Origin: Candidatus Nitrosymbiomonas sp.
GTDB lineage: Bacteria > Sysuimicrobiota > Sysuimicrobiia > Sysuimicrobiales > Humicultoraceae
Reading direction: 5' to 3'
DNA: 17,319 nt
Assembly (NCBI GenBank): GCA_020724185.1
Contig: DYHL01000010.1
Span: 1 to 17,319 of the forward strand
Under the pieces are notes generated by a model that had not been told where the DNA came from, ran no database searches, and was given only the letters and a program-made list of their open reading frames with translations. Made by a program: the position numbers and the translations under genes. Shown here in pieces: positions 1 to 6,246 of the stretch. Each line of letters starts with the position of its first letter. Within the stretch, counting starts at the first letter, position 1.

Positions 1-2
1 TG

Positions 3-1337
3 CGCAGGGCCCTGCTGGAGCAGGTCCGGCTCCGGGCAAAGGGCGTCGCCGAGGAACTGGCGCGCGACGCCTCCCGGTTCCTTCCCACGCCAGAGGGCCT
101 GTCCGAGGAGCCCACCTCCAGCCGGATCACCCGGCGGCTCGTGGCAGGAACGGTGCTCTACGCGCAGATCGTCCGGGACGGCGAGGTCCGCTTCACCGAC
201 GGCCGCTACGCGCTGGCGGTCCCCGCGGGCCCGCTGACGCGGCCTTTCGTCGTGGAGGAGCGCCGAACCCGTGGCGGCACTGCGTACCTGGACATCTTCA
301 GGGCGGTCCCCGACTACCCGCTCGACCGGCAGACCTACGTGCGCATTGGGTTTCCCCTGGCAGAGGTGCACGCCCGCATCCGGGCGGAGACCGAGCGGAT
401 CATCCTGGCCAGCCTGCTGATGGCTACTGCCGGCGTGGCGGCCGCGTTCGCCCTGCGGCGCGCGATCCTCGGCCCCCTGGCCCGCATGAACACGGCGATA
501 CGCCTGATCCGACGGGGCGATTACTCCGCGCGCGTGCCGGCCGGGACCGGGGACGAGCTGCATCTCCTGGCCGACGAGTTCAACACCATGGCCTGTGCGA
601 TCGAGGAGCGTGACCGGGAGCTGGCACGCGTCAACGAAGCGCTCCGGAAGGCCAACCGTGTCAAGGACGAGTTCACCGCCGCGATGAGCCACGAGCTGAA
701 GACCCCGCTGCACGCGGTGCGTGCCTATGCGCAACTTCTGCTGGAGGAGATTGACGGCCCGATCACCGAAGCGCAGCGCAAGGACCTGGAGGCGCAGCTC
801 GCAGCCGGCGACCACCTCCTGCACCTGATCGAGGGCATCCTGCGCTACTCGGCGCTGGAGGCGGGCGGGATCCAGCCCCAGACCGGACGCGTGGACGCGG
901 CGGTGGTCATCGAGCAGGCCTACCAGAACGTCGCGCACCTAGCGCGCCAGAAGGGGCTGGAGGTGGCGGTCGGCGGGGGGGCGACCGTGCTGGCCGACGA
1001 GACCATGCTCCGGCAGATCCTCATCAACCTGCTGCACAATGCCATCAAGTACACAGAGCAGGGGAAGATTACGGTGACGGCCGCGAACCGTGATGGGCAG
1101 GTGGTCTTCGAGGTAACCGACACCGGAGGCGGCATCCCAGAGGGGCACGAACACGAGGTGTTCGAGCCGTTCCAGCGGGCCGGGCATCCGGCGCGCCGCG
1201 AGATTGACGGCATCGGCCTGGGGCTGGCGGTGGTGAAGCGCTACGTCGAACTCCACGGAGGGCGGGTCTGGTTTGAGCGCGCCCCCGGAGGCGGCACGCG
1301 GTTTGCCTTCACCATGCCGACAGCGGACGGCGCATGA
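3..1337 (+). CDS. Sensor histidine kinase, 5' end outside window
   Basis: Membrane histidine kinase that would autophosphorylate and pass phosphate to the response regulator encoded next. The frame is open back to base 3, so the GTG at 141 is internal and the N-terminus (first membrane helix, start of the sensor region) is missing. Of 444 visible residues, about 1-132 are a sensor region I cannot assign to a family; 133-156 are a hydrophobic helix (IILASLLMATAGVAAAFAL); a HAMP linker follows. The HisKA motif SHELKTP has its phospho-acceptor His codon at 690-692. The ATPase domain shows the N box (INLLHNAIKY), G1 (DTGGGIP) and G2 (GIGLGLAVV). The stop overlaps the next start as ATGA, so the pair is translationally coupled. 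The kinase call is firm; the signal is unknown. Confidence 0.95.
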   Translation, partial: RRALLEQVRLRAKGVAEELARDASRFLPTPEGLSEEPTSSRITRRLVAGTVLYAQIVRDGEVRFTDGRYALAVPAGPLTRPFVVEERRTRGGTAYLDIFRAVPDYPLDRQTYVRIGFPLAEVHARIRAETERIILASLLMATAGVAAAFALRRAILGPLARMNTAIRLIRRGDYSARVPAGTGDELHLLADEFNTMACAIEERDRELARVNEALRKANRVKDEFTAAMSHELKTPLHAVRAYAQLLLEEIDGPITEAQRKDLEAQLAAGDHLLHLIEGILRYSALEAGGIQPQTGRVDAAVVIEQAYQNVAHLARQKGLEVAVGGGATVLADETMLRQILINLLHNAIKYTEQGKITVTAANRDGQVVFEVTDTGGGIPEGHEHEVFEPFQRAGHPARREIDGIGLGLAVVKRYVELHGGRVWFERAPGGGTRFAFTMPTADGA

Positions 1338-2026
1338 GAATCCTGGTCGTTGAGGACGACGCCCGGTCCAGGGACCTTCTGGTTCGGTACCTGCGCGCCA
1401 AGGGCCACGACGTGGCATCTGCCGGGGACGGCGCCCGGGCGCTGGAGGCCGCCGCCGCAGGAAGCCCGGATTTGGTGCTGCTGGACGTTAACCTGCCGGT
1501 GATGGACGGCTGGGGGGTGCTGGAGGCGCTGCGGAAGTTCAGCCAGGTGCCGGTCATCATGGTCACCGTGCACGACAGCGCCCGGGACAAGGTCGCCGGG
1601 CTGGAATCAGGCGCCGACGATTACATCACCAAGCCGTTTGATCTGCGCGAGCTGGAAGCGCGCATCCAGGCGGTGATGCGCCGCTGCCAGGCGTCTGCCC
1701 CCCGGGTGATCCGGACCGCCGAGGTGACCCTGGACGACGAGCGTAAAGAGGTAACGGTCCGGGGACACCCGGTGGTTCTCTCGCCCAAGGAGTACGAGCT
1801 GCTGCGCCTGCTGGCGTCCCGGCCAGGCAGGGTGTTCCCCACGGAGGAGATCCTGGCGGCGATCTGGCCGGATCGCGATGCCGCGGCAGCAGAGGACGTC
1901 AAGAAGTACGTCCACATGCTGCGCGCCAAGATCGAGCTGGACCCTTCTGAGCCGGCGATCATCGTGACCGCGCGGGGGTTTGGCTACAGGTTCGCGCCCA
2001 CCGTTCTGGGAAATCACCCGGCATAG
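1334..2026 (+). CDS. OmpR/PhoB-family response regulator
   Basis: DNA-binding response regulator, the expected partner of the overlapping kinase. The 230-residue length is standard. The receiver domain (about 1-115) has the acidic pair ED-D near residues 7-9, phospho-acceptor D51 in LLDVNLP, T78 in MVTVH and K100 in YITKPF. The winged-helix domain (about 128-225) shows LSPKEYELLRLLASRPGRVF, the VKKYVHMLRAKIE recognition-helix region and the GFGYRF wing. The ATG at 1334 is set by the 4-nt overlap with the kinase stop. Target genes cannot be told from this window. Confidence 0.96.
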   Translation: MRILVVEDDARSRDLLVRYLRAKGHDVASAGDGARALEAAAAGSPDLVLLDVNLPVMDGWGVLEALRKFSQVPVIMVTVHDSARDKVAGLESGADDYITKPFDLRELEARIQAVMRRCQASAPRVIRTAEVTLDDERKEVTVRGHPVVLSPKEYELLRLLASRPGRVFPTEEILAAIWPDRDAAAAEDVKKYVHMLRAKIELDPSEPAIIVTARGFGYRFAPTVLGNHPA

Positions 2027-2040
2027 GGGCGGCAGTCCCG

Positions 2041-2069
2041 GTGTCACGGGCGGCAAAACCGGGTATACT
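2041..2069 (+). promoter_or_regulatory. Probable tRNA-Ser promoter
   Basis: A -10 hexamer TATACT lies at 2064-2069, with a 17-bp spacer back to GTGTCA (4 of 6 matches to TTGACA) at 2041-2046. The predicted start near 2076 is about 6 nt before the mature tRNA 5' end. The placement fits well, although the -35 is weak. Confidence 0.5.
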
Positions 2070-2081
2070 GGGCTCAGGTTC

Positions 2082-2176
2082 GGAGGGGTGCGAGAGCGGT
2101 TGAATCGGCACGCCTGGAGAGCGTGTAGGCGGGCTACAAACCTGCCTCGTGGGTTCAAATCCCACCCCCTCCGCCA
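2082..2176 (+). tRNA. tRNA-Ser(GGA)
   Basis: Folds as a class II tRNA with a long variable arm. The acceptor stem pairs 2082-2088 (GGAGGGG) with 2166-2172 (CCCCTCC), followed by discriminator G2173 and an encoded CCA at 2174-2176. The anticodon stem CACGC (2109-2113) pairs with GCGTG (2121-2125). The loop CTGGAGA places anticodon GGA at 2116-2118, reading UCC and UCU. The T arm is GTGGG-TTCAAAT-CCCAC at 2149-2165. The variable arm occupies about 2126-2148, as expected for serine. No terminator is visible after the CCA. Confidence 0.97.
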
Positions 2177-2211
2177 CATCAGGCACGCCAGGTAACCGGA
2201 CCGCACAAGAC

Positions 2212-2790
2212 ATGGCACTGAGGATGCTCACATGGCTCCGAGAGTGGTTGGGCCGGCTGCCCGTAGATTGGCGCCGCGCGGGCCGGGGTGCGCTCGACTT
2301 CGCCAAGACGCTGGTCGTCGCGTTTGTGCTGGCCCAACTGGTAATGGTCGGCGTGGCGCAGGCCTTCCAGGTCGAGCAGTACTCGATGGAGCCCACCCTG
2401 CTGCCGCACGACAGGGTGCTGGTCAACAAACTCATCTACCGGGTCCGCGAGCCCCAACGGGGCGACATAGTCGTGCTGCGCTATCCCCGCGACCCAGGCC
2501 GCAACTACATCAAGCGGATCGTCGCGGTCCCGGATGATCTGGTGGAGATCAAGAGCGGCCACCTGCGCGTCAACGGCGCGGCAGTCGAGGAGTTCTACGT
2601 CAACGGCACCCCGTCGGGTGACTACGGGCCGGAGACCGTGCCCGCGGGCTCGTTCTTCGCCCTGGGGGACAATCGGAACAACAGCGAGGACAGCAGGGCC
2701 TTCGGTTTCCTCAACCGCGCGCAGGTGGTCGGGCAGGCGGCGCTGATCTACTGGCCGCCGAACCGGGTCCAGTTTCTGCGGGCGAAGTAA
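2212..2790 (+). CDS. lepB: Signal peptidase I
   Basis: Membrane serine protease that removes signal peptides from exported proteins. From the ATG at 2212 the product has 192 residues. A transmembrane segment lies near 30-50 (AKTLVVAFVLAQLVMVGVA). Catalytic S58 is in QYSMEPTL and the general base K101 in RNYIKRIVAVPDD. Box E reads GDNRNNSEDSRAFG near 152-165. The frame stays open upstream through the tRNA, so the start must be chosen: 2212 is the first ATG after the tRNA, but it has no strong ribosome-binding site. An alternative ATG is at 2224. It begins 35 nt after the tRNA 3' end, so it may share the tRNA transcript. Confidence 0.95.
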   Translation: MALRMLTWLREWLGRLPVDWRRAGRGALDFAKTLVVAFVLAQLVMVGVAQAFQVEQYSMEPTLLPHDRVLVNKLIYRVREPQRGDIVVLRYPRDPGRNYIKRIVAVPDDLVEIKSGHLRVNGAAVEEFYVNGTPSGDYGPETVPAGSFFALGDNRNNSEDSRAFGFLNRAQVVGQAALIYWPPNRVQFLRAK

Positions 2791-2795
2791 GCAGG

Positions 2796-3080
2796 CTAGA
2801 TACCCCGGTACACCTCACGTCGGTGGGCCACGCGAAACACGATGATCACCTTCCGCGCATCGTCCACTGTGTAGAGGATGCGATACTCACCCTGGTCAAC
2901 CCGAAACCCCTTGCGCCCCGAAACGGTTGGGTCTCGGTAGCCCTTCAACTCCTCACTGTCGTGGGGTCGTGGATGCTGACCCAACTCCAGTACCCGGGTC
3001 ACGACTTGCCGGAAGATCTTGGCATCCAGGTGGGCGACATCCTTTAGGACCTGCTTGTTAACACGCAGGTCATAGGGCAT
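2796..3080 (-). CDS. RelE/ParE-family toxin
   Basis: A 94-residue protein of the RelE/ParE toxin fold; RelE-type members are ribosome-dependent mRNA interferases. The fold signature is at the C-terminus: GEYRILYTVDDARKVIIVF followed by VAHRREVYR, the usual RelE arrangement of basic residues and a terminal Tyr. The ATG directly abuts the TAG of the antitoxin gene with no spacer, so translation is probably coupled. Its stop is 5 bp from the convergent lepB stop, leaving no room for a terminator. The toxin looks complete while its antitoxin looks shortened. Activity cannot be judged from sequence. Confidence 0.88.
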   Translation of the reverse strand: MPYDLRVNKQVLKDVAHLDAKIFRQVVTRVLELGQHPRPHDSEELKGYRDPTVSGRKGFRVDQGEYRILYTVDDARKVIIVFRVAHRREVYRGI

Positions 3081-3275
3081 CTAGAGATGGCCCTTCCAGG
3101 CTCTCAGTAGATCTCTGGCCCCCACTGTGCCGCTGGATCGCCTTACGGCTTCCTCCAGCAGCCTCGCTTCGCGCTCCAGTTCCATCTCTCGGAAGCGACG
3201 CAGCTCCTCAACCGAGATCAGGGCCGCTTCGGGCTTCCCTCGAGACCCAACGGTCACGGTCTCCCCTTTGTCCAT
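3081..3275 (-). CDS. Short Phd/YefM-like antitoxin, N-terminus missing
   Basis: A 64-residue protein whose beginning (MDKGETVTVGSRGKPEAALI) matches the middle of Phd/YefM antitoxins, where the core reads roughly GE-V-I-RRGKPVA-LI. About 20 N-terminal residues, the first part of the DNA-binding dimer domain, are absent. The frame is open upstream but contains no start codon, gives no recognisable antitoxin sequence (GDGRPL precedes the Met) and soon runs into the ligase gene. The C-terminal part (RSSGTVGARDLLRAWKGHL), expected to bind the toxin, is present. No clear ribosome-binding site is visible; the ATG overlaps the stop of a 4-codon frame as TGATG. It probably retains toxin neutralisation without normal autorepression, or is decaying. 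Confidence 0.72.
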   Translation of the reverse strand: MDKGETVTVGSRGKPEAALISVEELRRFREMELEREARLLEEAVRRSSGTVGARDLLRAWKGHL

Positions 3276-3304
3276 CAGCGGCCGACCATCGCCTGTTCCC
3301 GGCG

Positions 3305-5029
3305 TTACTCTTCCTCCGGCAACTCGTCCCTGAGCTGCTCCCGCTCACGGATGTCCCGCCGCAGCGCCTTGCCAAGCAGCGTCTTGGGGATCTCGCCCAC
3401 GATCTCGAACCGCCGCGGCACCTTGTAGGCCGACAGACGGTGCGCGCAGAAGTCGCGCAGCTCGCGCGCGAGCGCCCGCGCGTCCCCTGCCTCCTTCGGC
3501 ACGATGTGAGCGACCAGCATCTCGCCCCGGAGCCGATGCCGGATCCCGGCCACGGCCACGTCCTTTACCCTGGGGTGCTCGTAGAGCACCTCCTCGATCT
3601 CGCGAGGGAAGACCTTGAGGCCGCCGATGTTCACCATGTCCTTCTTGCGGTCCTCGATGTAGAAGTAGCCATCGTCGTCCATGCGGGCGATGTCGCCGGT
3701 GTAGAGCCAGCCGTTCCGGATCGTGTGGTCGGTCTCCCCGGGGTTGTTCCAGTATCCCTTCATGACCTGCGGGCCGCGGACGACCAGCTCGCCGACCTCG
3801 CCAGGAGGTAGATCTCGGGTCCCGGTCTCGGCGTCAACGATCTTCGCGTCGGTCGAGGAAATGGGCACCCCAATGGATCCGCCCTTGCGCGTGCCGTAGA
3901 CCGGGTTGCCGTGGGTGAGCGGAGAGGCCTCGGACATCCCAAACCCTTCCACCAGCCGCCCGCCCGTCAGCTCCTCGAAGCGGCGTTGCACCTCCACCGG
4001 CAGCGGTGCGGCTCCCGAGACGCAAGCGCGGATGGACTTCAGGTTGTACTTCTCGACGCCGCGCAACTGGTTTATGGCCAGGTACATCGCCGGCACGCCG
4101 GGGAAGAGCGTGGGGCGGTATCTCGGCACCGCCTCCACCACGGTCTTCACCTCGAACATCCGCATCAACAGCATGATGTTGGCCGCACCGATGGCCACGC
4201 TCAGGTTCATGCAGATCGTCAGGCCGTAGACATGGAAGAACGGGACAACCGACATGAGGCGCTCGTCGCCCTCCCTCAGGTCGGTCAGCCACGCGCGCGC
4301 CTGGAGGCAGTTGCAGACCACGTTGCGGTGGGTGAGCGTGGCGGCCTTGGGGATGCCGGTGGTCCCACCCGTGTACTGCAGCACCGCGTCGTCGTCGGGA
4401 CTGATGACCGGCCGTTGCTCAAGACGCTGGGCGCGCAGCGCCTCCCGGAAGGGTACGATGCCGGGCCCCTCGGGCATCACGTCGCCTTCCTTCTTCGCCT
4501 TGAGCAACCGATAGAGCAGCCGCCACTTCCCTGGGAAGAAGTCGTAGACGTTCGTCACGAACACGGTCTGCAGGTCGGTGTGCGGCCGGACCTCTTGCAG
4601 ATCCTTGTAGAGCCGCGAGATCCCCACGGCGAACCGGGCGCCGGAGTCCTTGAGGACGAAGGCCAAGTCGCGGCCCTTGTAGAGCGGGTTGACCTGGACC
4701 AGGATGCCGCCGGCCTTCCAGATGCCGTAGGCTGCCACCACGTACTGCGGGTTGTTGGGCAGCATGATCGCCACGCGGTCGCCGCGATGAAAGCCGCGTT
4801 CGATCAGCGCCTTGGCAAACCGGTCGGAGAGGTCGTCAAGTTGCCGGTAGGTGACGCGGTTGTCAAACTTGGGGCCGACCTGAATCAGGGCCGGGTTGTT
4901 CGGGTACTTGCGTGCGCTCTGGTCGAGGAAGCCATAGATGGGTTGCGATGGGAAATCCAGCGTGCGCGGTACTCCCGGCTCGTAGTGCCTGAACCAGGGC
5001 CGATCTCCCTGGGTCACTGGGATCGCCAC
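3305..5029 (-). CDS. fadD: Long-chain acyl-CoA ligase (AMP-forming)
   Basis: Activates a fatty acid to its CoA thioester through an acyl-adenylate. The GTG at 5029 is preferred because GGAGG lies 6 nt before it; the open frame extends to 5107 but lacks such a site. This gives 574 residues, usual for FadD. Visible motifs in order are the phosphate-binding loop YTGGTTGIPKA near 219-229, GFGMSEASPL, YTGDIARMDDDGYFYIEDRKKD with the invariant Asp and Arg, and the C-terminal adenylation lysine in KTLLGK (about residue 554). A 29-bp gap separates it from the antitoxin gene downstream, so the toxin-antitoxin pair may be read from the fadD transcript. Chain-length preference cannot be inferred. Confidence 0.92.
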   Translation of the reverse strand: MAIPVTQGDRPWFRHYEPGVPRTLDFPSQPIYGFLDQSARKYPNNPALIQVGPKFDNRVTYRQLDDLSDRFAKALIERGFHRGDRVAIMLPNNPQYVVAAYGIWKAGGILVQVNPLYKGRDLAFVLKDSGARFAVGISRLYKDLQEVRPHTDLQTVFVTNVYDFFPGKWRLLYRLLKAKKEGDVMPEGPGIVPFREALRAQRLEQRPVISPDDDAVLQYTGGTTGIPKAATLTHRNVVCNCLQARAWLTDLREGDERLMSVVPFFHVYGLTICMNLSVAIGAANIMLLMRMFEVKTVVEAVPRYRPTLFPGVPAMYLAINQLRGVEKYNLKSIRACVSGAAPLPVEVQRRFEELTGGRLVEGFGMSEASPLTHGNPVYGTRKGGSIGVPISSTDAKIVDAETGTRDLPPGEVGELVVRGPQVMKGYWNNPGETDHTIRNGWLYTGDIARMDDDGYFYIEDRKKDMVNIGGLKVFPREIEEVLYEHPRVKDVAVAGIRHRLRGEMLVAHIVPKEAGDARALARELRDFCAHRLSAYKVPRRFEIVGEIPKTLLGKALRRDIREREQLRDELPEEE

Positions 5030-5120
5030 GGCCAGCCTCCAGCAAGGGGTGTGGGAAGTTGGGTTCTGCGGCGGTCTGCGCGAGTCCTGCCGCGCGGGCC
5101 GCTCCACGGCAGGGTGAACA

Positions 5121-5129
5121 TGGTATGAT
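5121..5129 (+). promoter_or_regulatory. Extended -10 promoter of SRP RNA
   Basis: TGGTATGAT is an extended -10 element (TGN plus TATGAT at 5124-5129). It sits 3 nt before the base of the SRP RNA terminal helix, so transcription would start at about 5133-5136. No good -35 is visible, as is usual with extended -10 promoters. Confidence 0.55.
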
Positions 5130-5132
5130 GCT

Positions 5133-5408
5133 GTTGGCCGTGCTAGGTGGGGAGCTAGCGGTTCCCTGTACCCGCAATCCGCTACAGCGGGGCTGAACTC
5201 CCGCCCAGAGGCGCCATCTCGTGGGGCCAGGCCCGCGCGCGCAGCGACGAGGGCCGGGTCCTGTGCAACGGGAACTGACCAACCCCGCCAGGCCCGGAAG
5301 GGAGCAACGGTACGTCAGCCGCCCCGTGTGCCGCAGGGACACCTGGTCTGAGCCAGCGGCGCGGATACCGCCCGGGGGATGGTCGTCGAAGGCGGGTGCA
5401 CGGCCAAC
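5133..5408 (+). ncRNA. ffs: Large bacterial signal recognition particle RNA
   Basis: RNA scaffold of the signal recognition particle, which binds Ffh and targets nascent membrane and secreted proteins. The conserved domain IV hairpin is at about 5287-5310 (GCCAGGCCCGGAAGGGAGC), with the GGAA tetraloop at 5296-5299 and the purine-rich internal-loop side AGCAACGG. The 5' part (about 5140-5215) contains the Alu-domain signature CTGTACCCGCAATCCGCT, marking the large type. The ends pair perfectly over 11 bp: GTTGGCCGTGC at 5133-5143 with GCACGGCCAAC at 5398-5408. Length is about 276 nt. Exact mature ends are estimated from the helix. No oligo-T terminator follows. Confidence 0.93.
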
Positions 5409-5477
5409 TTCAGCCGCCATCATTGGGTCCGACACGACCCTTCCATACGCATCCGAGAGGTTGCCAGGCATGCGGTC

Positions 5478-5524
5478 TTGACAACTCCCACCTTGCCTAT
5501 AAACTAGTTTATAGTCTAGTTTAT
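5478..5524 (+). promoter_or_regulatory. vapBC promoter and palindromic operator
   Basis: A consensus -35 TTGACA lies at 5478-5483. Just downstream is a perfect 18-bp palindrome, CTATAAACTAGTTTATAG, at 5497-5514. The most likely -10 (TATAAA at 5498-5503 or TAAACT at 5500-5505, spacers 14 and 16) lies inside the palindrome. A further copy of the right half-site, CTAGTTTAT, occurs at 5516-5524, exactly 12 bp after the first (5504-5512). Three half-sites overlapping the promoter fit autorepression by the antitoxin-toxin complex, as known for Phd/Doc and VapBC. The A+T richness stands out in this GC-rich DNA. Confidence 0.75.
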
Positions 5525-5547
5525 TGCTGCGTGCTCGGGAGGACCAT

Positions 5548-5802
5548 ATGGACAACAAGACAGGTGAGATTGGCGCGTTCGAGGCCAAGGCCCGCCTCTC
5601 TGAATTGCTTCGAGAGACAGAACGAGGCGTGTCATACGTCATTCGGAGGCGAGGTAAGCCAGTCGCTCGGTTGATCCCTCCGGCGCCCCTTACGCAGACG
5701 GAGGATCCTGCCAAGATTCTGGCCTCCTTCTCCAAGATTCGCGGGCGCGTCACTGGAACTGTCAACATACGCGAGTTGATCAACGAAGGCCGACGCTTCT
5801 GA
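5548..5802 (+). CDS. vapB: VapB antitoxin of the Phd/YefM type
   Basis: An 84-residue antitoxin and transcriptional autorepressor. The start is the ATG at 5548, with GGGAGG 5 nt upstream at 5537-5542; a TTG at 5524 in the same frame lies inside the operator and is unlikely. The N-terminal Phd/YefM domain reads GAFEAKARLSELL (9-21) and then VIRRRGKPVARLIP (31-44). The C-terminal tail (about 50-84), rich in charged residues, should wrap the toxin. Its TGA overlaps the vapC ATG by 1 nt (TGATG), coupling the two. A Phd-type antitoxin with a PIN-domain toxin is a common hybrid pairing. Confidence 0.9.
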   Translation: MDNKTGEIGAFEAKARLSELLRETERGVSYVIRRRGKPVARLIPPAPLTQTEDPAKILASFSKIRGRVTGTVNIRELINEGRRF

Positions 5803-6236
5803 TGGACACAGTCCTGGATTGCTCCGTCGCTCTTGCCTGGGCTCTTCCCGACGAAACGTCGAAGCGGGCGGACCGGTTCCTGGCCCGAGCATCCCATGAG
5901 GACGTCTTCTGGGTCCCGGCGCTGTGGTGGTACGAACTGACCAATGCGCTAACAACGGCGCAACGCAGACGGAGGCTGGTTGAGGCCGATGTGATGCGCT
6001 TGCTTGAACTGTATGGAGCCCTTCCGATCCAGACCGACACCTTCGTGGGCCGGGACGCCGCGTGGCGATTTCACTCCCTTGCAAAGGAATTCGCCCTGTC
6101 AGCCTACGACGCCGCGTACCTCGAACTGGCGCAACGCAGAGGTCTGGAGCTTGCGACCCTGGACCGGCAACTCGCCAGCGCAGCACGAAGGGCGGGCGTC
6201 AGGGTCCGCCGGATGGTGTCCGAGCCGTTCGAGTAG
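5802..6236 (+). CDS. vapC: VapC toxin, PIN-domain ribonuclease
   Basis: A 144-residue PIN-domain endoribonuclease; characterised VapC toxins cleave tRNA or rRNA using divalent metal. The four acidic active-site residues are all present: D6 in VLDCSVALAW, E45 in WYELTNAL, D103 in SAYDAAYLELA and D121 in LATLDRQLA. The length is normal. It is coupled to the antitoxin by a 1-nt overlap and ends 10 bp before the convergent stop of the Lon-like protease gene, so no separate terminator fits. Catalytic completeness suggests a working toxin; its RNA target is unknown. Confidence 0.93.
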   Translation: MDTVLDCSVALAWALPDETSKRADRFLARASHEDVFWVPALWWYELTNALTTAQRRRRLVEADVMRLLELYGALPIQTDTFVGRDAAWRFHSLAKEFALSAYDAAYLELAQRRGLELATLDRQLASAARRAGVRVRRMVSEPFE

Positions 6237-6246
6237 GTCTATCCGT

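Noticed and set aside
2046..2061. CCCG/CGGG hairpin after the response regulator as a terminator
   Set aside because: The stem is only 4 bp, no T-run follows, and it overlaps the tRNA promoter.
2082..2176. tRNA-Ser 3' end as an attachment site for an integrated element
   Set aside because: I saw no integrase and no repeat of the tRNA 3' end elsewhere in the window. The downstream gene is the housekeeping lepB.
3911..5128. A 405-codon plus-strand open frame opposite the acyl-CoA ligase
   Set aside because: Antisense shadow of fadD in GC-rich DNA. The translation is low-complexity, rich in Arg, Gly, His and Val, with no recognisable domain, and it runs into the SRP RNA promoter.
4863..5897. 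A 344-codon minus-strand open frame spanning the SRP RNA and the vapB region
   Set aside because: It crosses a structured RNA gene and a coding gene with clear signals on the other strand. There is no ribosome-binding site and no domain.
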